A stretch of 64,000 nucleotides of DNA from Desulfobacter sp. (GCA_028768525.1 CP054837.1:2823001-2887000), one strand, 5' to 3'; positions 24,889 to 34,057 are shown, numbered from the stretch's first letter. The notes: generated from the letters alone by a model not told the origin. Made by a program: numbers and translations.

Positions 24889-25947
24889 TTATTTGATCAA
24901 CGTTTCCCACCAATCTTCATGGTTTAGATACCATTGAACAGTTTTACGAATGCCGGCATCGAAGGATGTCTTTGGGCTATAACCGAGATCAGTAGTAATT
25001 TTGGACGCATTGATGGCATAGCGGCGATCATGGCCGGCCCGGTCCGTGACGTGGGCAATCAGGGTCGAAGAACTGGTGCTGTTGGCCGGGGGGGCCTGTG
25101 GGAATCTTTGCTTTAGTTCAGGGGCTTCGGCAAAAGTGTCGTCCATGATAGTGCAGACCAGATGGACGATGTCCAGGTTGAACTGTTCGTTGTTTCCGCC
25201 GATGTTGTATGTTTCCCCGACTTTGCCCCGGTTGAGGATCAGGTCCACGCCCAGGTTGTGGTCATCCACGTAAAGCCAGTCCCGGATCTGCCGGCCGTCA
25301 CCGTAGACCGGAATGGGCCGGTTGTTGAAGATATTGGTGATCATCAGGGGAATTAGCTTTTCCGGGAACTGGAAGGGGCCGTAGTTGTTGGAACAGTTGG
25401 AGGTGGTCACTTCCAGGCCGTAGGTTTCGTGGTAGGCCCGGACCAGGTGGTCCGAGGCGGCTTTGCTGGCTGCATAGGGAGAATTGGGGGCATAGGGAGT
25501 GGTCTCCGAGAATGCCGGATCCGACGGCGACAAGGTGCCGTAGACTTCATCCGTGGACACATGGTGGAACCTGTGGGGTTTTACGCTTTTGTCCAGCCAG
25601 ATTTTTTTTGCGGCCTTGAGGAGGCTGTGAGTACCGACCACATTGGTGTCGATGAAGGCGTCTGGGCCGGAAATTGAACGGTCCACATGGGACTCTGCGG
25701 CAAAATGGACGATGGTGTCGATAGCGTGGCTTTCCAGGAGGCGTTCCACCAGGGCCTGGTCATTTATGTTACCGTGGACGAATTCGCAGTTGGGATTTTT
25801 TTCTGCCTTTGCCAGGCTTTCCCGGTTTCCGGCATAGGTCAGGGCGTCCAGTACGATGACCCGGTCTTCGGGATAATTGTTCAGCCAATAATATACAAAG
25901 TTGGTGCCGATAAAACCGGCGCCTCCTGTCACAAGCAGGGTTTTCAT
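24889..25947 (-). CDS. rfbB: dTDP-glucose 4,6-dehydratase
   Basis: The start is the ATG at 25947, which overlaps the TGA of rfbD (ATGA) and has AAGGAA upstream; this gives 352 residues beginning MKTLLVTGGAGFIGTNF. Conserved features are the TGGAGFIG NAD loop, FAAESHVDRSI, VSTDEVYG and the catalytic Y-x3-K in SPYAASKAASDHL. It converts dTDP-glucose to the 4-keto-6-deoxy form, the second step to dTDP-L-rhamnose. It is the last of four rfb genes, transcribed rfbA-rfbC-rfbD-rfbB. Confidence 0.96.
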   Translation of the reverse strand: MKTLLVTGGAGFIGTNFVYYWLNNYPEDRVIVLDALTYAGNRESLAKAEKNPNCEFVHGNINDQALVERLLESHAIDTIVHFAAESHVDRSISGPDAFIDTNVVGTHSLLKAAKKIWLDKSVKPHRFHHVSTDEVYGTLSPSDPAFSETTPYAPNSPYAASKAASDHLVRAYHETYGLEVTTSNCSNNYGPFQFPEKLIPLMITNIFNNRPIPVYGDGRQIRDWLYVDDHNLGVDLILNRGKVGETYNIGGNNEQFNLDIVHLVCTIMDDTFAEAPELKQRFPQAPPANSTSSSTLIAHVTDRAGHDRRYAINASKITTDLGYSPKTSFDAGIRKTVQWYLNHEDWWETLIK

Positions 25948-26807
25948 TTTGTCATTTCCTTGAGCATGGCGCGGAGTTGTATCCGCCAGTGGACAGGCGT
26001 AATGCCGGTGGCCTCCCACATGGACCCTTTGTCCAGAATACTGTAGCAGGGCCGTTGGGCCGGAGTGGGGTATTGGTCGGAGCCGACCGGTGTTATGGTC
26101 ACTGGGTTTTTGAGCAGGCCCAGGGCAAGGCCTTCTTCCTGGATGGCCACGGCAAAGTCGTACCAGGAAGCGGTGCCGGCGTCGGTCCAATGGTGAACGC
26201 CCAGGACACCTTTATCAAGGCAGGTCCAGACGGCCCTGGCCAGCCCATTGGCCCAGGTGGGAGTCCCCACCTGATCGTCGATGACGCTAATGGACTTTCC
26301 GTCGGACATGAGTTTCAGCATGGTTTTAACAAAATTTTGGCCATGGGCGGAATAGAGCCAGGCTGTCCGGATAATCAGGGCTTTACCCTGTAGCCTATCC
26401 CGGACGGCGGTTTCTCCGCCGAGTTTGGACCGGCCGTAGATGGATTGGGGATCAGGCTTGTCCTGGGGCAGCCAGGGGGTGTAATGGCGGCCGCTGAAAA
26501 CATAATCCGTAGAGATGTGAACCAGGCCGATGCCGGATTCGGCGGCCAGGACCGCAATTTCAGAAACAGCATCCCGGTTGATGCGAAAGGCCGTTTTTGT
26601 TTCTTTTTCCGCCCGGTCAACGGCGGTATATGCGGCGGCATTGATAATCATATCCGGTGCTGAAGTGTCAATGCAGGAACGGATACTGTCCGGTAAAAGA
26701 AAATCCACTTTGGGATAGTCGCATGTCGCAAGGGAAACATGGACCGGGCAGGTCCGGGTCAACTCCATGCCGAGTTGGCCGCCGGCGCCGAGCAGCAGAA
26801 CCTTCAA
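25944..26807 (-). CDS. rfbD: dTDP-4-dehydrorhamnose reductase
   Basis: This 287-residue short-chain reductase has GAGGQLGMEL at the N-terminus, INAAAYTAVDRAE, STDYVFSG, YGRSKLGGE (catalytic Y-x3-K) and RTAWLYS. It reduces the 4-keto group in the last step of dTDP-L-rhamnose synthesis. It overlaps rfbC and rfbB by 4 bases at either end, showing tight translational coupling. Confidence 0.95.
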   Translation of the reverse strand: MKVLLLGAGGQLGMELTRTCPVHVSLATCDYPKVDFLLPDSIRSCIDTSAPDMIINAAAYTAVDRAEKETKTAFRINRDAVSEIAVLAAESGIGLVHISTDYVFSGRHYTPWLPQDKPDPQSIYGRSKLGGETAVRDRLQGKALIIRTAWLYSAHGQNFVKTMLKLMSDGKSISVIDDQVGTPTWANGLARAVWTCLDKGVLGVHHWTDAGTASWYDFAVAIQEEGLALGLLKNPVTITPVGSDQYPTPAQRPCYSILDKGSMWEATGITPVHWRIQLRAMLKEMTK

Positions 26808-27352
26808 TTAAAGACCTCCGCCTCTTTCAAAGCGACACCCTTTTCGTCCTTTTCCGAGAGCAGGGGGCGGCTGCCGGAAACCAGAGGCCACTGGATATTA
26901 ATATCCGGATCATCCCAGAGGATGGAACGTTCATGCTCCGGTGCGTAGTAATCGGTGCATTTGTATACAAATTCCGCTTCTTTGCTGAGAACGTAAAAAC
27001 CATGGGCAAATCCGGGAGGGACCCACATGAGTTTTTTATTCTCCTGAGAGAGAATCTCCCCCACCCATCGGCCGAAAAAGGGAGAACTGCGGCGCAGATC
27101 CACGGCCACGTCAAATACCTCGCCGGCAATCACCCGGACCAGTTTACCCTGGGAATGCTTGACCTGGTAGTGCAGCCCCCTGAGAATCCCTTGGGTGGAG
27201 CGGCTGTGATTGTCCTGGACAAAGGCGGTGTCCGCCACATTTTCCCTGAAAAAACTGTCCCTAAAGGTTTCCATGAAATAGCCCCGGCGGTCGCCGAAGA
27301 CCTCGGGTTCCATGATAACCACATCGGGTATGGACAGGGGTGTCAACTGCAT
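26804..27352 (-). CDS. rfbC: dTDP-4-dehydrorhamnose 3,5-epimerase
   Basis: At 182 residues this is a full-length RmlC-type cupin. Motifs seen are EPEVFGDRRGYFMET, the active-site His of FVQDNHSRSTQGILRGLHYQ, VFDVAVDLRRSSPFFGRWVG and WVPPGFAHGF. It epimerises C3 and C5 of dTDP-4-keto-6-deoxyglucose. It overlaps rfbD by 4 bases and lies 3 bases after rfbA. Confidence 0.95.
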   Translation of the reverse strand: MQLTPLSIPDVVIMEPEVFGDRRGYFMETFRDSFFRENVADTAFVQDNHSRSTQGILRGLHYQVKHSQGKLVRVIAGEVFDVAVDLRRSSPFFGRWVGEILSQENKKLMWVPPGFAHGFYVLSKEAEFVYKCTDYYAPEHERSILWDDPDINIQWPLVSGSRPLLSEKDEKGVALKEAEVFN

Positions 27353-27355
27353 CTA

Positions 27356-28234
27356 TTAATTTCCCTTTTGCTTGACCAGGTCGAGCAGGTATTGTCCGTA
27401 TCCGTTTTTATTCATTGATTCTGCGATTTCGGTCAATTTATCGGCATCAATCAGGCCCATACGGAAAGCAATTTCTTCGGGGCAGGCGATTTTCAGCCCC
27501 TGGCGGTCTTCCACCACCTTGATAAAGATACCGGCATCCAGCAGGGACTCGTGGGTGCCGGTGTCCAACCAGGCCGTGCCGCGGCTGAGTAGCTCCACCG
27601 TGAGGTCCTGGCGCTCAAGATAGGCCTTATTGACATCGGTGATTTCAAGTTCCCCACGGGCCGACGGGGTCAACTGCTTTGCGATCTCCACCACGTCGTT
27701 ATCGTAAAAATAAAGACCGGTGACGGCATAATTGGATTTGGGAACTTTGGGCTTTTCTTCTATGCTCATGACCCGGCCGTCGCCGTTGAATTCGACCACG
27801 CCGTAGCGTTCCGGATCCTTTACGTAATATCCGAACACGGTTGCCCCCCGGTCTCGGCCGGCAATGACCTGGAGCCTTTCGGACAGGCCTTCCCCGTAGA
27901 AAATATTGTCTCCCAGCACCAGGGTGACGCGGTCGGCCCCGATGAACTGCTCCCCTATGATGAAGGCCTGGGCCAGGCCGTCCGGTGAGGGCTGGACCGC
28001 GTATTCCAGATTGATGCCCCATTGGGACCCGTCCCCCAGCACCTTCTGGAAACTATCCGCATCATGGGGGGTGGTAATGACAAGGATATCCCGGATGCCC
28101 GACAGCATCAGGGTGGACAAAGGATAATAGATCATGGGTTTTTCATAGACGGGCATGAGCTGCTTGCTCACCGCCAGGGTCAGCGGATAAAGCCTTGTGC
28201 CGGATCCACCGGCCAGAATGATACCTTTACGCAT
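27356..28234 (-). CDS. rfbA: Glucose-1-phosphate thymidylyltransferase
   Basis: This 292-residue nucleotidyltransferase has the signature GGSGTRLYPLTLAVSKQLMPVYEKPM at the N-terminus, VLGDNIFYG, and the sugar-binding segment YAVTGLYFYDNDVVEIA followed by GELEITDVN and GTAWLDTGTH. It makes dTDP-glucose, the first step to dTDP-rhamnose. It is the first of the rfb genes in this operon, 17 bases after wecB. Confidence 0.96.
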   Translation of the reverse strand: MRKGIILAGGSGTRLYPLTLAVSKQLMPVYEKPMIYYPLSTLMLSGIRDILVITTPHDADSFQKVLGDGSQWGINLEYAVQPSPDGLAQAFIIGEQFIGADRVTLVLGDNIFYGEGLSERLQVIAGRDRGATVFGYYVKDPERYGVVEFNGDGRVMSIEEKPKVPKSNYAVTGLYFYDNDVVEIAKQLTPSARGELEITDVNKAYLERQDLTVELLSRGTAWLDTGTHESLLDAGIFIKVVEDRQGLKIACPEEIAFRMGLIDADKLTEIAESMNKNGYGQYLLDLVKQKGN

Positions 28235-28251
28235 TATCCAATTTCCCCTTC

Positions 28252-29343
28252 TTACGCTAAAATAAGTTCCGCTATTCTCTCGGCGGCCCGGCCGTCCCAG
28301 AATTTGGGCCTCTGCCCCGTTTTCCAGCCGTTGTCCATGATCCGTTCGAAGGCGGCCAGGATTTTTTCCGGGGAATTGCCCATGAGTTCATTGGTGCCCT
28401 GGGTGACGGTGATGGGGCGTTCGGTATTTTCCCGGATGGTGAGGCAGGGAATGCCCAGGGCCGTGGTTTCCTCCTGGAGGCCGCCGGAATCGGTCAGGGC
28501 CACCCGGCTGTCCTTCCAGAGATTTAAAAATTCCATGTAGGAAAGGGGCTCGGTCAGCTGAATGCTTCTGCCCGGGGTGATGCCGAAGGCCTCCATATTT
28601 TTCCGGGTCCTTGGATGGATGGGAAAAATCAGGGGCAGCCGCTGGGAAATTTTGTTAAGGGTATTAAAAATCGCTTCAAGGGTTGCTTTATCATCCACGT
28701 TTGACGGGCGGTGGAGGGTGACCACTCCGTATTCGCCGTGATCCTTTTTAAAAGCCGCCGTGGGGAACCCGGCCGTGTCCATGGTCTCCAATTTCTCCAT
28801 CTGGTAGTAGAGATTATCGATCATCACATGGCCCACAAAATGGATTTTGTCCTGGGGCTTGCCCTCTTTGATGAGGTTTTCCAGGCCCTGCTCTTCGGTG
28901 ACGAAAAACAGGTCGGAGATGGAATCGGTGACCATGCGGTTGATCTCTTCGGGCATGGCCAGATCAAAGGAGCGCAACCCGGCTTCCACATGGGCCACCT
29001 CAATGCAGAGTTTTTTGGCCACGATGGAACAGGCCAGGGTGGAATTGACATCCCCCACCACCACAACCAGGTCGGGCCTGTCCTTCTGGCAGATCTCCTC
29101 GAACCCAGTCATAATTTTTGCAGTCTGCCGGGCATGGGAGCCGCCGCCGGCGCCCAGGTGGTAGTCGGGCTGCCGGATACCCAGCTCTTCAAAAAAAACA
29201 TCACTCATATTGGCGTCATAGTGCTGGCCGGTGTGGACGATCCTATAATCGATCTTATCTGGACGATTGTCAAAGGCACGGGCCATGGGAGCAATTTTCA
29301 TGAAATTGGGCCTGGCGCCGGCGATGAGCATTATTTTTTTCAT
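28252..29343 (-). CDS. wecB: UDP-N-acetylglucosamine 2-epimerase (non-hydrolysing)
   Basis: At 363 residues this has WecB length. It starts MKKIMLIAGARPNFMKIAPM and shows HTGQHYDANMSDVFF, VVVGDVNSTLA, HVEAGLRSFD, PEEINR, TLHRPSNVD, FPIHPRTRKN, and LTDSGGLQEE near the UDP site. It interconverts UDP-GlcNAc and UDP-ManNAc in the cytoplasm. No dedicated UDP-ManNAc dehydrogenase (WecC) is obvious, so UDP-ManNAc may be used as such or oxidised by the dehydrogenase encoded at 31048. The WecG-like transferase at 10030 is a plausible consumer. Confidence 0.94.
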   Translation of the reverse strand: MKKIMLIAGARPNFMKIAPMARAFDNRPDKIDYRIVHTGQHYDANMSDVFFEELGIRQPDYHLGAGGGSHARQTAKIMTGFEEICQKDRPDLVVVVGDVNSTLACSIVAKKLCIEVAHVEAGLRSFDLAMPEEINRMVTDSISDLFFVTEEQGLENLIKEGKPQDKIHFVGHVMIDNLYYQMEKLETMDTAGFPTAAFKKDHGEYGVVTLHRPSNVDDKATLEAIFNTLNKISQRLPLIFPIHPRTRKNMEAFGITPGRSIQLTEPLSYMEFLNLWKDSRVALTDSGGLQEETTALGIPCLTIRENTERPITVTQGTNELMGNSPEKILAAFERIMDNGWKTGQRPKFWDGRAAERIAELILA

Positions 29344-29346
29344 GAC

Positions 29347-31044
29347 CTAAATATATCCTTTTTGGCTGAGGTAGACCATTACTTCCTGGGCAGCCTCATC
29401 CGGGGTGAGGTTGGTGGTGTCTATTCGGAGTTCCGGACTCCCAGGGGCTTCATAGGGGTCGCCGACCCCGGTGAAATCCTTGATCAGGCCAGCCCGGGCC
29501 TTGGCATACATCCCCTTTCTGTCCCGTTTTTCGCATTCGGAGATGGGAGTGGAGACATGGACCTCAAAAAATCCGCCGTGGGCCTCTATGGCCGCCCTGA
29601 TCCCGGCCCGGGTTTTCTCATAGGGGGCAATGGGGGCGCAGATGGCAATGCCGCGGTTCTTTGTAATTTCCGCGGCCACATATCCGATGCGCCGGACATT
29701 GATGTCCCTATGTTCCTTGGAAAAATTCAGTTCGGAAGACAGATTCCTCCTGACGATATCCCCGTCCAGAAGGGTAACCGGCCGGGTGCCGATTTCCAGA
29801 AATTTTGCATAGAGGATTTTTGCGATGGTGGACTTGCCCGCGCCGGAGAGGCCGGTGCAGAAAACGGTAAAGCCCTGTTTGCCCGGCGGCGGATAGGAAT
29901 TCTGCAGTTCCCGTATCACTTCGGGAAATGAGGCCCATGCCGGCACATTTTTCCCTTTACGGATCCGTTTCTGGATATCATCCCCTGAAAAGGAGATGGT
30001 GTCAGTCTTTTCCGGGACATCCCGGGTGAATCTGAACTCATCCTCAAAAGGAAGATAGACCATTTCGTCAAAGGAGATGACTTGGATGCCCAGTTCTCCC
30101 GAGGCCTCTCCGGCATACCGAGTGGCCTGGTCCTTGGGATAAAAAGGCGCATTGTCACGACCGTTCCCCGGTGAAGCATGGCTGTCGCCGATGACAAAAT
30201 GGGTACAGCCGTAGTTCTTGCCCACAATCAAATGGAGCAGGGCCTCCCTTGGCCCTGCCATGCGCATGGACATGGGCAGCAGGTTGACCATATAGGAATC
30301 CGGAGGATAATTGGCCGCCACTTTCTGGTAGCAGCGCATCCGGGTAAAGTGGTCGAAATCACCGGGTTTGGGGATGCCGGCAATGGGCAGCAGCAGTAAA
30401 TTGGCCTTGGCCTGAGCCATGGCCTGGAGGGTCATTTCAAACTGGGGCCGGTGGATGGGCTGACGGGTATAAAAGCCCACGGTCCGCTTCCAGCCCATTT
30501 TTTGCGTGGCCGCCCTGACTTCGGCCGGGGTTCTGCGCATCTGCCTGAAATCCGAATGGATGGGCAGGTTCATGGCCTGGACTTTGCCGCCGATATAATA
30601 TTTGCCGGAGCGGCTGAACAGGTAATCCACACCGGGATGGGAGCGGTCTGTGGTACCGTAGACGGCCCGGGCTTCTTTTTCAACGTCCATCTGCCAAATA
30701 TCTTCGACACCCATGATGCCCAAAGGAAATCCTTCTTTATCCCTCAGGGCCACAGACTGGCCTGTCTCAAGGGTCTGGGCAAAGCTTTCCGTGACATCCA
30801 GGCAGACGGGCATGGGCCAGAGTTCGCCGGTTTCAAGGCGCATGCGGTCCAGGACGGACTCATAGTCAATCTGGCGCATGAACCCCCTCAAAGGAGAAAA
30901 CGCCCCGGTGGACAGCAGCTCAAAATCACAGATCTGTCGGTCATTGAGCACCACATCCGGCATTTTAGAAATGAGAGACTTGAACAGGGGATACTTGTCC
31001 CTGTCAATGAGCAGTTCCCTGCGTAAACCGCTGTCCCCGGCCAT
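29347..31044 (-). CDS. ATP-sulfurylase-like / APS-kinase-like fusion with altered sulfurylase motifs
   Basis: This is a 565-residue fusion. Residues about 1-380 align with ATP sulfurylase (FSPLRGFM, MRMAGPREALLHLIVGKNYGCTHF) and residues about 390-565 with APS kinase, with an intact P-loop GLSGAGKST at 398-406 and LDGDIVRRNLS. A standard fusion would make APS and then PAPS. However, where ATP sulfurylases have QxRNPxHRxH, this protein has YTRQPIHRPQ: Asn is replaced by Gln195 and the second His of the HxxH motif by Gln201. Where they have GRDHA it has GDSHA (286-290). Sulfurylase activity is therefore doubtful. It sits 3 bases after the dehydrogenase gene, inside the polymer operon; no sulfotransferase was recognised nearby. 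Confidence 0.82.
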   Translation of the reverse strand: MAGDSGLRRELLIDRDKYPLFKSLISKMPDVVLNDRQICDFELLSTGAFSPLRGFMRQIDYESVLDRMRLETGELWPMPVCLDVTESFAQTLETGQSVALRDKEGFPLGIMGVEDIWQMDVEKEARAVYGTTDRSHPGVDYLFSRSGKYYIGGKVQAMNLPIHSDFRQMRRTPAEVRAATQKMGWKRTVGFYTRQPIHRPQFEMTLQAMAQAKANLLLLPIAGIPKPGDFDHFTRMRCYQKVAANYPPDSYMVNLLPMSMRMAGPREALLHLIVGKNYGCTHFVIGDSHASPGNGRDNAPFYPKDQATRYAGEASGELGIQVISFDEMVYLPFEDEFRFTRDVPEKTDTISFSGDDIQKRIRKGKNVPAWASFPEVIRELQNSYPPPGKQGFTVFCTGLSGAGKSTIAKILYAKFLEIGTRPVTLLDGDIVRRNLSSELNFSKEHRDINVRRIGYVAAEITKNRGIAICAPIAPYEKTRAGIRAAIEAHGGFFEVHVSTPISECEKRDRKGMYAKARAGLIKDFTGVGDPYEAPGSPELRIDTTNLTPDEAAQEVMVYLSQKGYI

Positions 31045-31047
31045 CTT

Positions 31048-32337
31048 CTATAATCTCCAGAATTGAACGCCGGATTTTTCCACTTCATCCACATCCAGCA
31101 TACACTTGACATCAATGAGGCAGCCTTTGTCATTGAGCTTGCCGGAGAAGGCTTCCAGGGGCTGTTCCTTATACCAGGCATGGGGAACGGCCAGGATGAG
31201 GGCGCCCAGATCCTGCAGGTCGTCCCAGGGATGCAGGGTCACGCCATAATATTTTTGCGCCTCGGCTGGATCTGCCATGGGATCGTGAACCAGGACATCA
31301 CAGCCGTAGGATTCCAGCTCTTCAATAATATCCACCACCCGGGTATTTCTCAGGTCCGGGCAGTCCTCCTTAAAAGTCAGGCCCAGGACGCCGACCTTTT
31401 TGCCCTTGATATGCTGGGAGGCGGCGATCATCATTTTGATGGTTTTTTCCACAACGAATTTGCCCATATCATCGTTGATCCGGCGTCCTGCCAGGATGAT
31501 GGCCGGGTGGTAGCCTTCGCTCTGGGCCTTGTAGGTCAGGTAATAGGGATCCACACCGATACAGTGTCCCCCCACCAGGCCGGGGAAGAATTTGAGGAAA
31601 TTCCATTTGGAGCCGGCGGCCTCAAGCACGTTCTTGGTATCGATCCCCAGGCGGTCGAAGATCAGGGCCAGTTCGTTCATCAATGCGATGTTCAGGTCGC
31701 GCTGGGTGTTTTCAATGACCTTGGCCGCTTCGGCTTCCTTGATATTTTGGGTTCTGTGGACACCGGCCTCAATGATGGATTCATAGAGGGCCGCCACCTT
31801 TTCCAGGGTATCCTCGTCATCCCCGGAGACCACCTTAACGATCCTTGTCAGGGTATGTTCCTTGTCGCCGGGGTTGATCCGTTCCGGGGAGTAGCCCACA
31901 TGGAAATCCTCTTTCCAGGTCATTCCCGACTCTTTTTCAAGGATGGGTACGCAGATGTCTTCGGTGACCCCGGGATATACCGTGGACTCGAAAACAACGA
32001 TGGCCCCTTTTTTCATTACCCGGCCCACGGTGCGGGAGGCGCTTTCCACGGGGAAAAGATCCGGCCGCCGGGCCTTGTCAATGGGGGTGGGTACGGCCAC
32101 CACAATGATGTCGGCATCGGACATGAGCTGGGGATCTGTGGTGGGGGTAAAAAATTCCGCCTTTTCAAACTCTTCCGTTGAAACTTCTCCGGTGGGATCC
32201 TCATGGGCCAGGCTGTTGTCCACAATGGCCTGTTTCAAATCAAAGCCCACCGTATCGTAAAGGCGGGCAAAATGAACGGCCAAAGGAAGCCCCACATATC
32301 CGAGGCCCACGACTGCAATTTTCATCTCTTGTTTCAT
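31048..32337 (-). CDS. tviB: UDP-N-acetyl-hexosamine 6-dehydrogenase (TviB/WbpA type)
   Basis: This 429-residue nucleotide-sugar dehydrogenase has the NAD loop VVGLGYVGLPLA near the start, FESTVYPGVTEDIC, GYSPERINPGDKEHTL, and the catalytic Cys259 in GGHCIGVDPYYL, followed by LGLTFKEDCPDLRNT. SPERINPGD and the overall form match the Vi-antigen TviB and WbpA group, which oxidises UDP-GlcNAc to UDP-GlcNAcA. With the epimerase gene just upstream it would supply UDP-GalNAcA. An alternative is use of UDP-ManNAc from WecB. Start is ATG 32337 or ATG 32325; neither has a decisive ribosome site. Confidence 0.9.
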   Translation of the reverse strand: MKQEMKIAVVGLGYVGLPLAVHFARLYDTVGFDLKQAIVDNSLAHEDPTGEVSTEEFEKAEFFTPTTDPQLMSDADIIVVAVPTPIDKARRPDLFPVESASRTVGRVMKKGAIVVFESTVYPGVTEDICVPILEKESGMTWKEDFHVGYSPERINPGDKEHTLTRIVKVVSGDDEDTLEKVAALYESIIEAGVHRTQNIKEAEAAKVIENTQRDLNIALMNELALIFDRLGIDTKNVLEAAGSKWNFLKFFPGLVGGHCIGVDPYYLTYKAQSEGYHPAIILAGRRINDDMGKFVVEKTIKMMIAASQHIKGKKVGVLGLTFKEDCPDLRNTRVVDIIEELESYGCDVLVHDPMADPAEAQKYYGVTLHPWDDLQDLGALILAVPHAWYKEQPLEAFSGKLNDKGCLIDVKCMLDVDEVEKSGVQFWRL

Positions 32338-32360
32338 GATCTTCTATATCCTTCTAACGA

Positions 32361-33383
32361 TTAACTCAGATTATCCATATACCATTGGGCCGCCAGGTCC
32401 AGCCCCTGGGCAACTGAATATGCAGGGTCATATCCCAAAAGGTCGCGGGCCTTTGATATGTCCGCCAGGGAATGCCGGACATCCCCGGGCCGGAACGCCC
32501 TGTACACCGGTTCTGCCCCGGCCGCCTCCGGATATCTGCCCGCCACCCGGTCCCGGACCATGGCAAAGAGTTCATTTAAGGTGGTCCGCTGCCCGAAGGC
32601 GACATTATAGACCTGGTTGACGGCATCCTTATCTTGGGCAAGGCAGGCCAGAATATTGGCCTGGACACAATTGTCTATATAACAGAAATCCCTGGAGGTG
32701 TCTCCATCCCCGTTGATGAAAAGCTCCCGGCCCCGGATCAGGGCGGAAAACCACAGGGGAATAACGGCGGCGTAGGCGCCGTTGGGGTCCTGCCGGCGGC
32801 CGAACACGTTAAAATACCTGAGTCCTATGGTTTTCATATTGTAGGTTGAGGCAAACACCTTGGCATACAACTCGTTGACATACTTGGTCACGGCATAGGG
32901 GGAGAGGGGGCTGCCGATGGTATCTTCCTGTTTGGGAAGCCCCGGATGATCTCCGTAGGTGGAGCTGGATGCCGCGTAAACAAAGCGGTCTGTCCCGGCA
33001 TGGCGTGCGGCTTCCAGCATATTCAGGAACCCGGTGATATTGTTTTCATTTGTATTGATGGGATTTTCAATGGAACGGGGGACAGACCCCAGGGCCGCCT
33101 GGTGAAGGATAAAATCCGCTCCTTCGGCGGCGGACCTGCAGGTGTCATAATTCCTGATGTCCCCTTCTATGAATTTAAACTGCGCCCAGTTGCCTTCCCC
33201 CACGATGTCCCTTACCTGGTCCAGGTTGTGTTGGAACCCGGTGGAAAAATTATCCAGCCCGGTCACCTTCTGACCTGATTTCAAAAGGGTCTCAACCAGG
33301 TTGGAGCCGATGAACCCGGCACAGCCGGTCACCAGCCAGTGATATTTCTTTTCGTCTAATTTACGTTGCAGATCCGCCTGCAT
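32361..33383 (-). CDS. tviC: UDP-N-acetylglucosamine(uronate) 4-epimerase (TviC/WbpP type)
   Basis: At 340 residues, this extended short-chain epimerase has the NAD loop VTGCAGFIGSNLVETLL after a 17-residue leader typical of WbpP and TviC, LDNFSTGFQHNL, HQAALGSVPRSI, YAASSSTYGD, and the catalytic Y-x3-K in SPYAVTKYVNELY. The leader and the SSSTYGD form distinguish it from GalE. Together with the downstream dehydrogenase it would yield UDP-GalNAcA for the polymer. Confidence 0.9.
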   Translation of the reverse strand: MQADLQRKLDEKKYHWLVTGCAGFIGSNLVETLLKSGQKVTGLDNFSTGFQHNLDQVRDIVGEGNWAQFKFIEGDIRNYDTCRSAAEGADFILHQAALGSVPRSIENPINTNENNITGFLNMLEAARHAGTDRFVYAASSSTYGDHPGLPKQEDTIGSPLSPYAVTKYVNELYAKVFASTYNMKTIGLRYFNVFGRRQDPNGAYAAVIPLWFSALIRGRELFINGDGDTSRDFCYIDNCVQANILACLAQDKDAVNQVYNVAFGQRTTLNELFAMVRDRVAGRYPEAAGAEPVYRAFRPGDVRHSLADISKARDLLGYDPAYSVAQGLDLAAQWYMDNLS

Positions 33384-33394
33384 AATACTCCTCT

Positions 33395-34057
33395 TTATCC
33401 TTCAACCTCGGACAGGTCAGTGAGCCCCTTTGAAAGGGCGTATTTGGTCAGTCCTGCAATGGAATGGATATTCAATTTCTTTTTCAGATTATTCCGGTGG
33501 ACATCAACGGTTTTAGCGCTGATTTTCATACTCCGGGAAATGGTTTTGCTGGTATGGCCCTCGGCAATGAAGTGGAGCACCTCACGTTCCCGGGTGGACA
33601 GCAGGGAGAGGGAATCCTCGGTGGCATTTGTTCTGTTTTTGGCATACTCAAGGACAATATGGGTAATTTCCGAACTGAGGAAGGCGCTGCCGGATAAAAT
33701 GGTCCGCAACCCGGAAAGCACCTCTTCAAAGGAAGAGGTCTTAAGAATATACCCGGCCGCCCCGGCATCCAGCATCCCCACCACATAGGGCTTGGCCGTG
33801 TGCATGGTCAGGGCAACAACTTTGGTATCCGGAAGCATTGCCGTAATCTGACGGGTGGCTTCAATGCCATTCATATCCGGCATGCTCACATCCATGAGAA
33901 TCAGGTCCGGCCGGTGCATCTCTGCAAGCTTCAAGGCCTGCCTGCCGGTGCCCGCACGGCCCACAAGGGTAAATTCATCAAGGGATTCCAGGGAATGGCC
34001 CACCCCGTCCCGGACCACCTCATGGTCATCGACGATCAGCATTCTTATCGCACTCAT
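33395..34057 (-). CDS. LuxR/NarL-family response regulator
   Basis: This 220-residue protein has an N-terminal receiver domain with D10, D11, the phosphoacceptor Asp56 in LILMDVSMPDMNG, and a C-terminal LuxR helix-turn-helix (LLSTREREVLHFIAEGHTSKTISRSMKISAKTVDVHRNNLKKKL). It lies within the polymer operon and overlaps the ATPase gene by 4 bases, so it is probably a local transcription regulator of the locus. The NarL-type kinase encoded at 39815-40915, divergent from the operon, is a plausible partner. Confidence 0.92.
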   Translation of the reverse strand: MSAIRMLIVDDHEVVRDGVGHSLESLDEFTLVGRAGTGRQALKLAEMHRPDLILMDVSMPDMNGIEATRQITAMLPDTKVVALTMHTAKPYVVGMLDAGAAGYILKTSSFEEVLSGLRTILSGSAFLSSEITHIVLEYAKNRTNATEDSLSLLSTREREVLHFIAEGHTSKTISRSMKISAKTVDVHRNNLKKKLNIHSIAGLTKYALSKGLTDLSEVEG

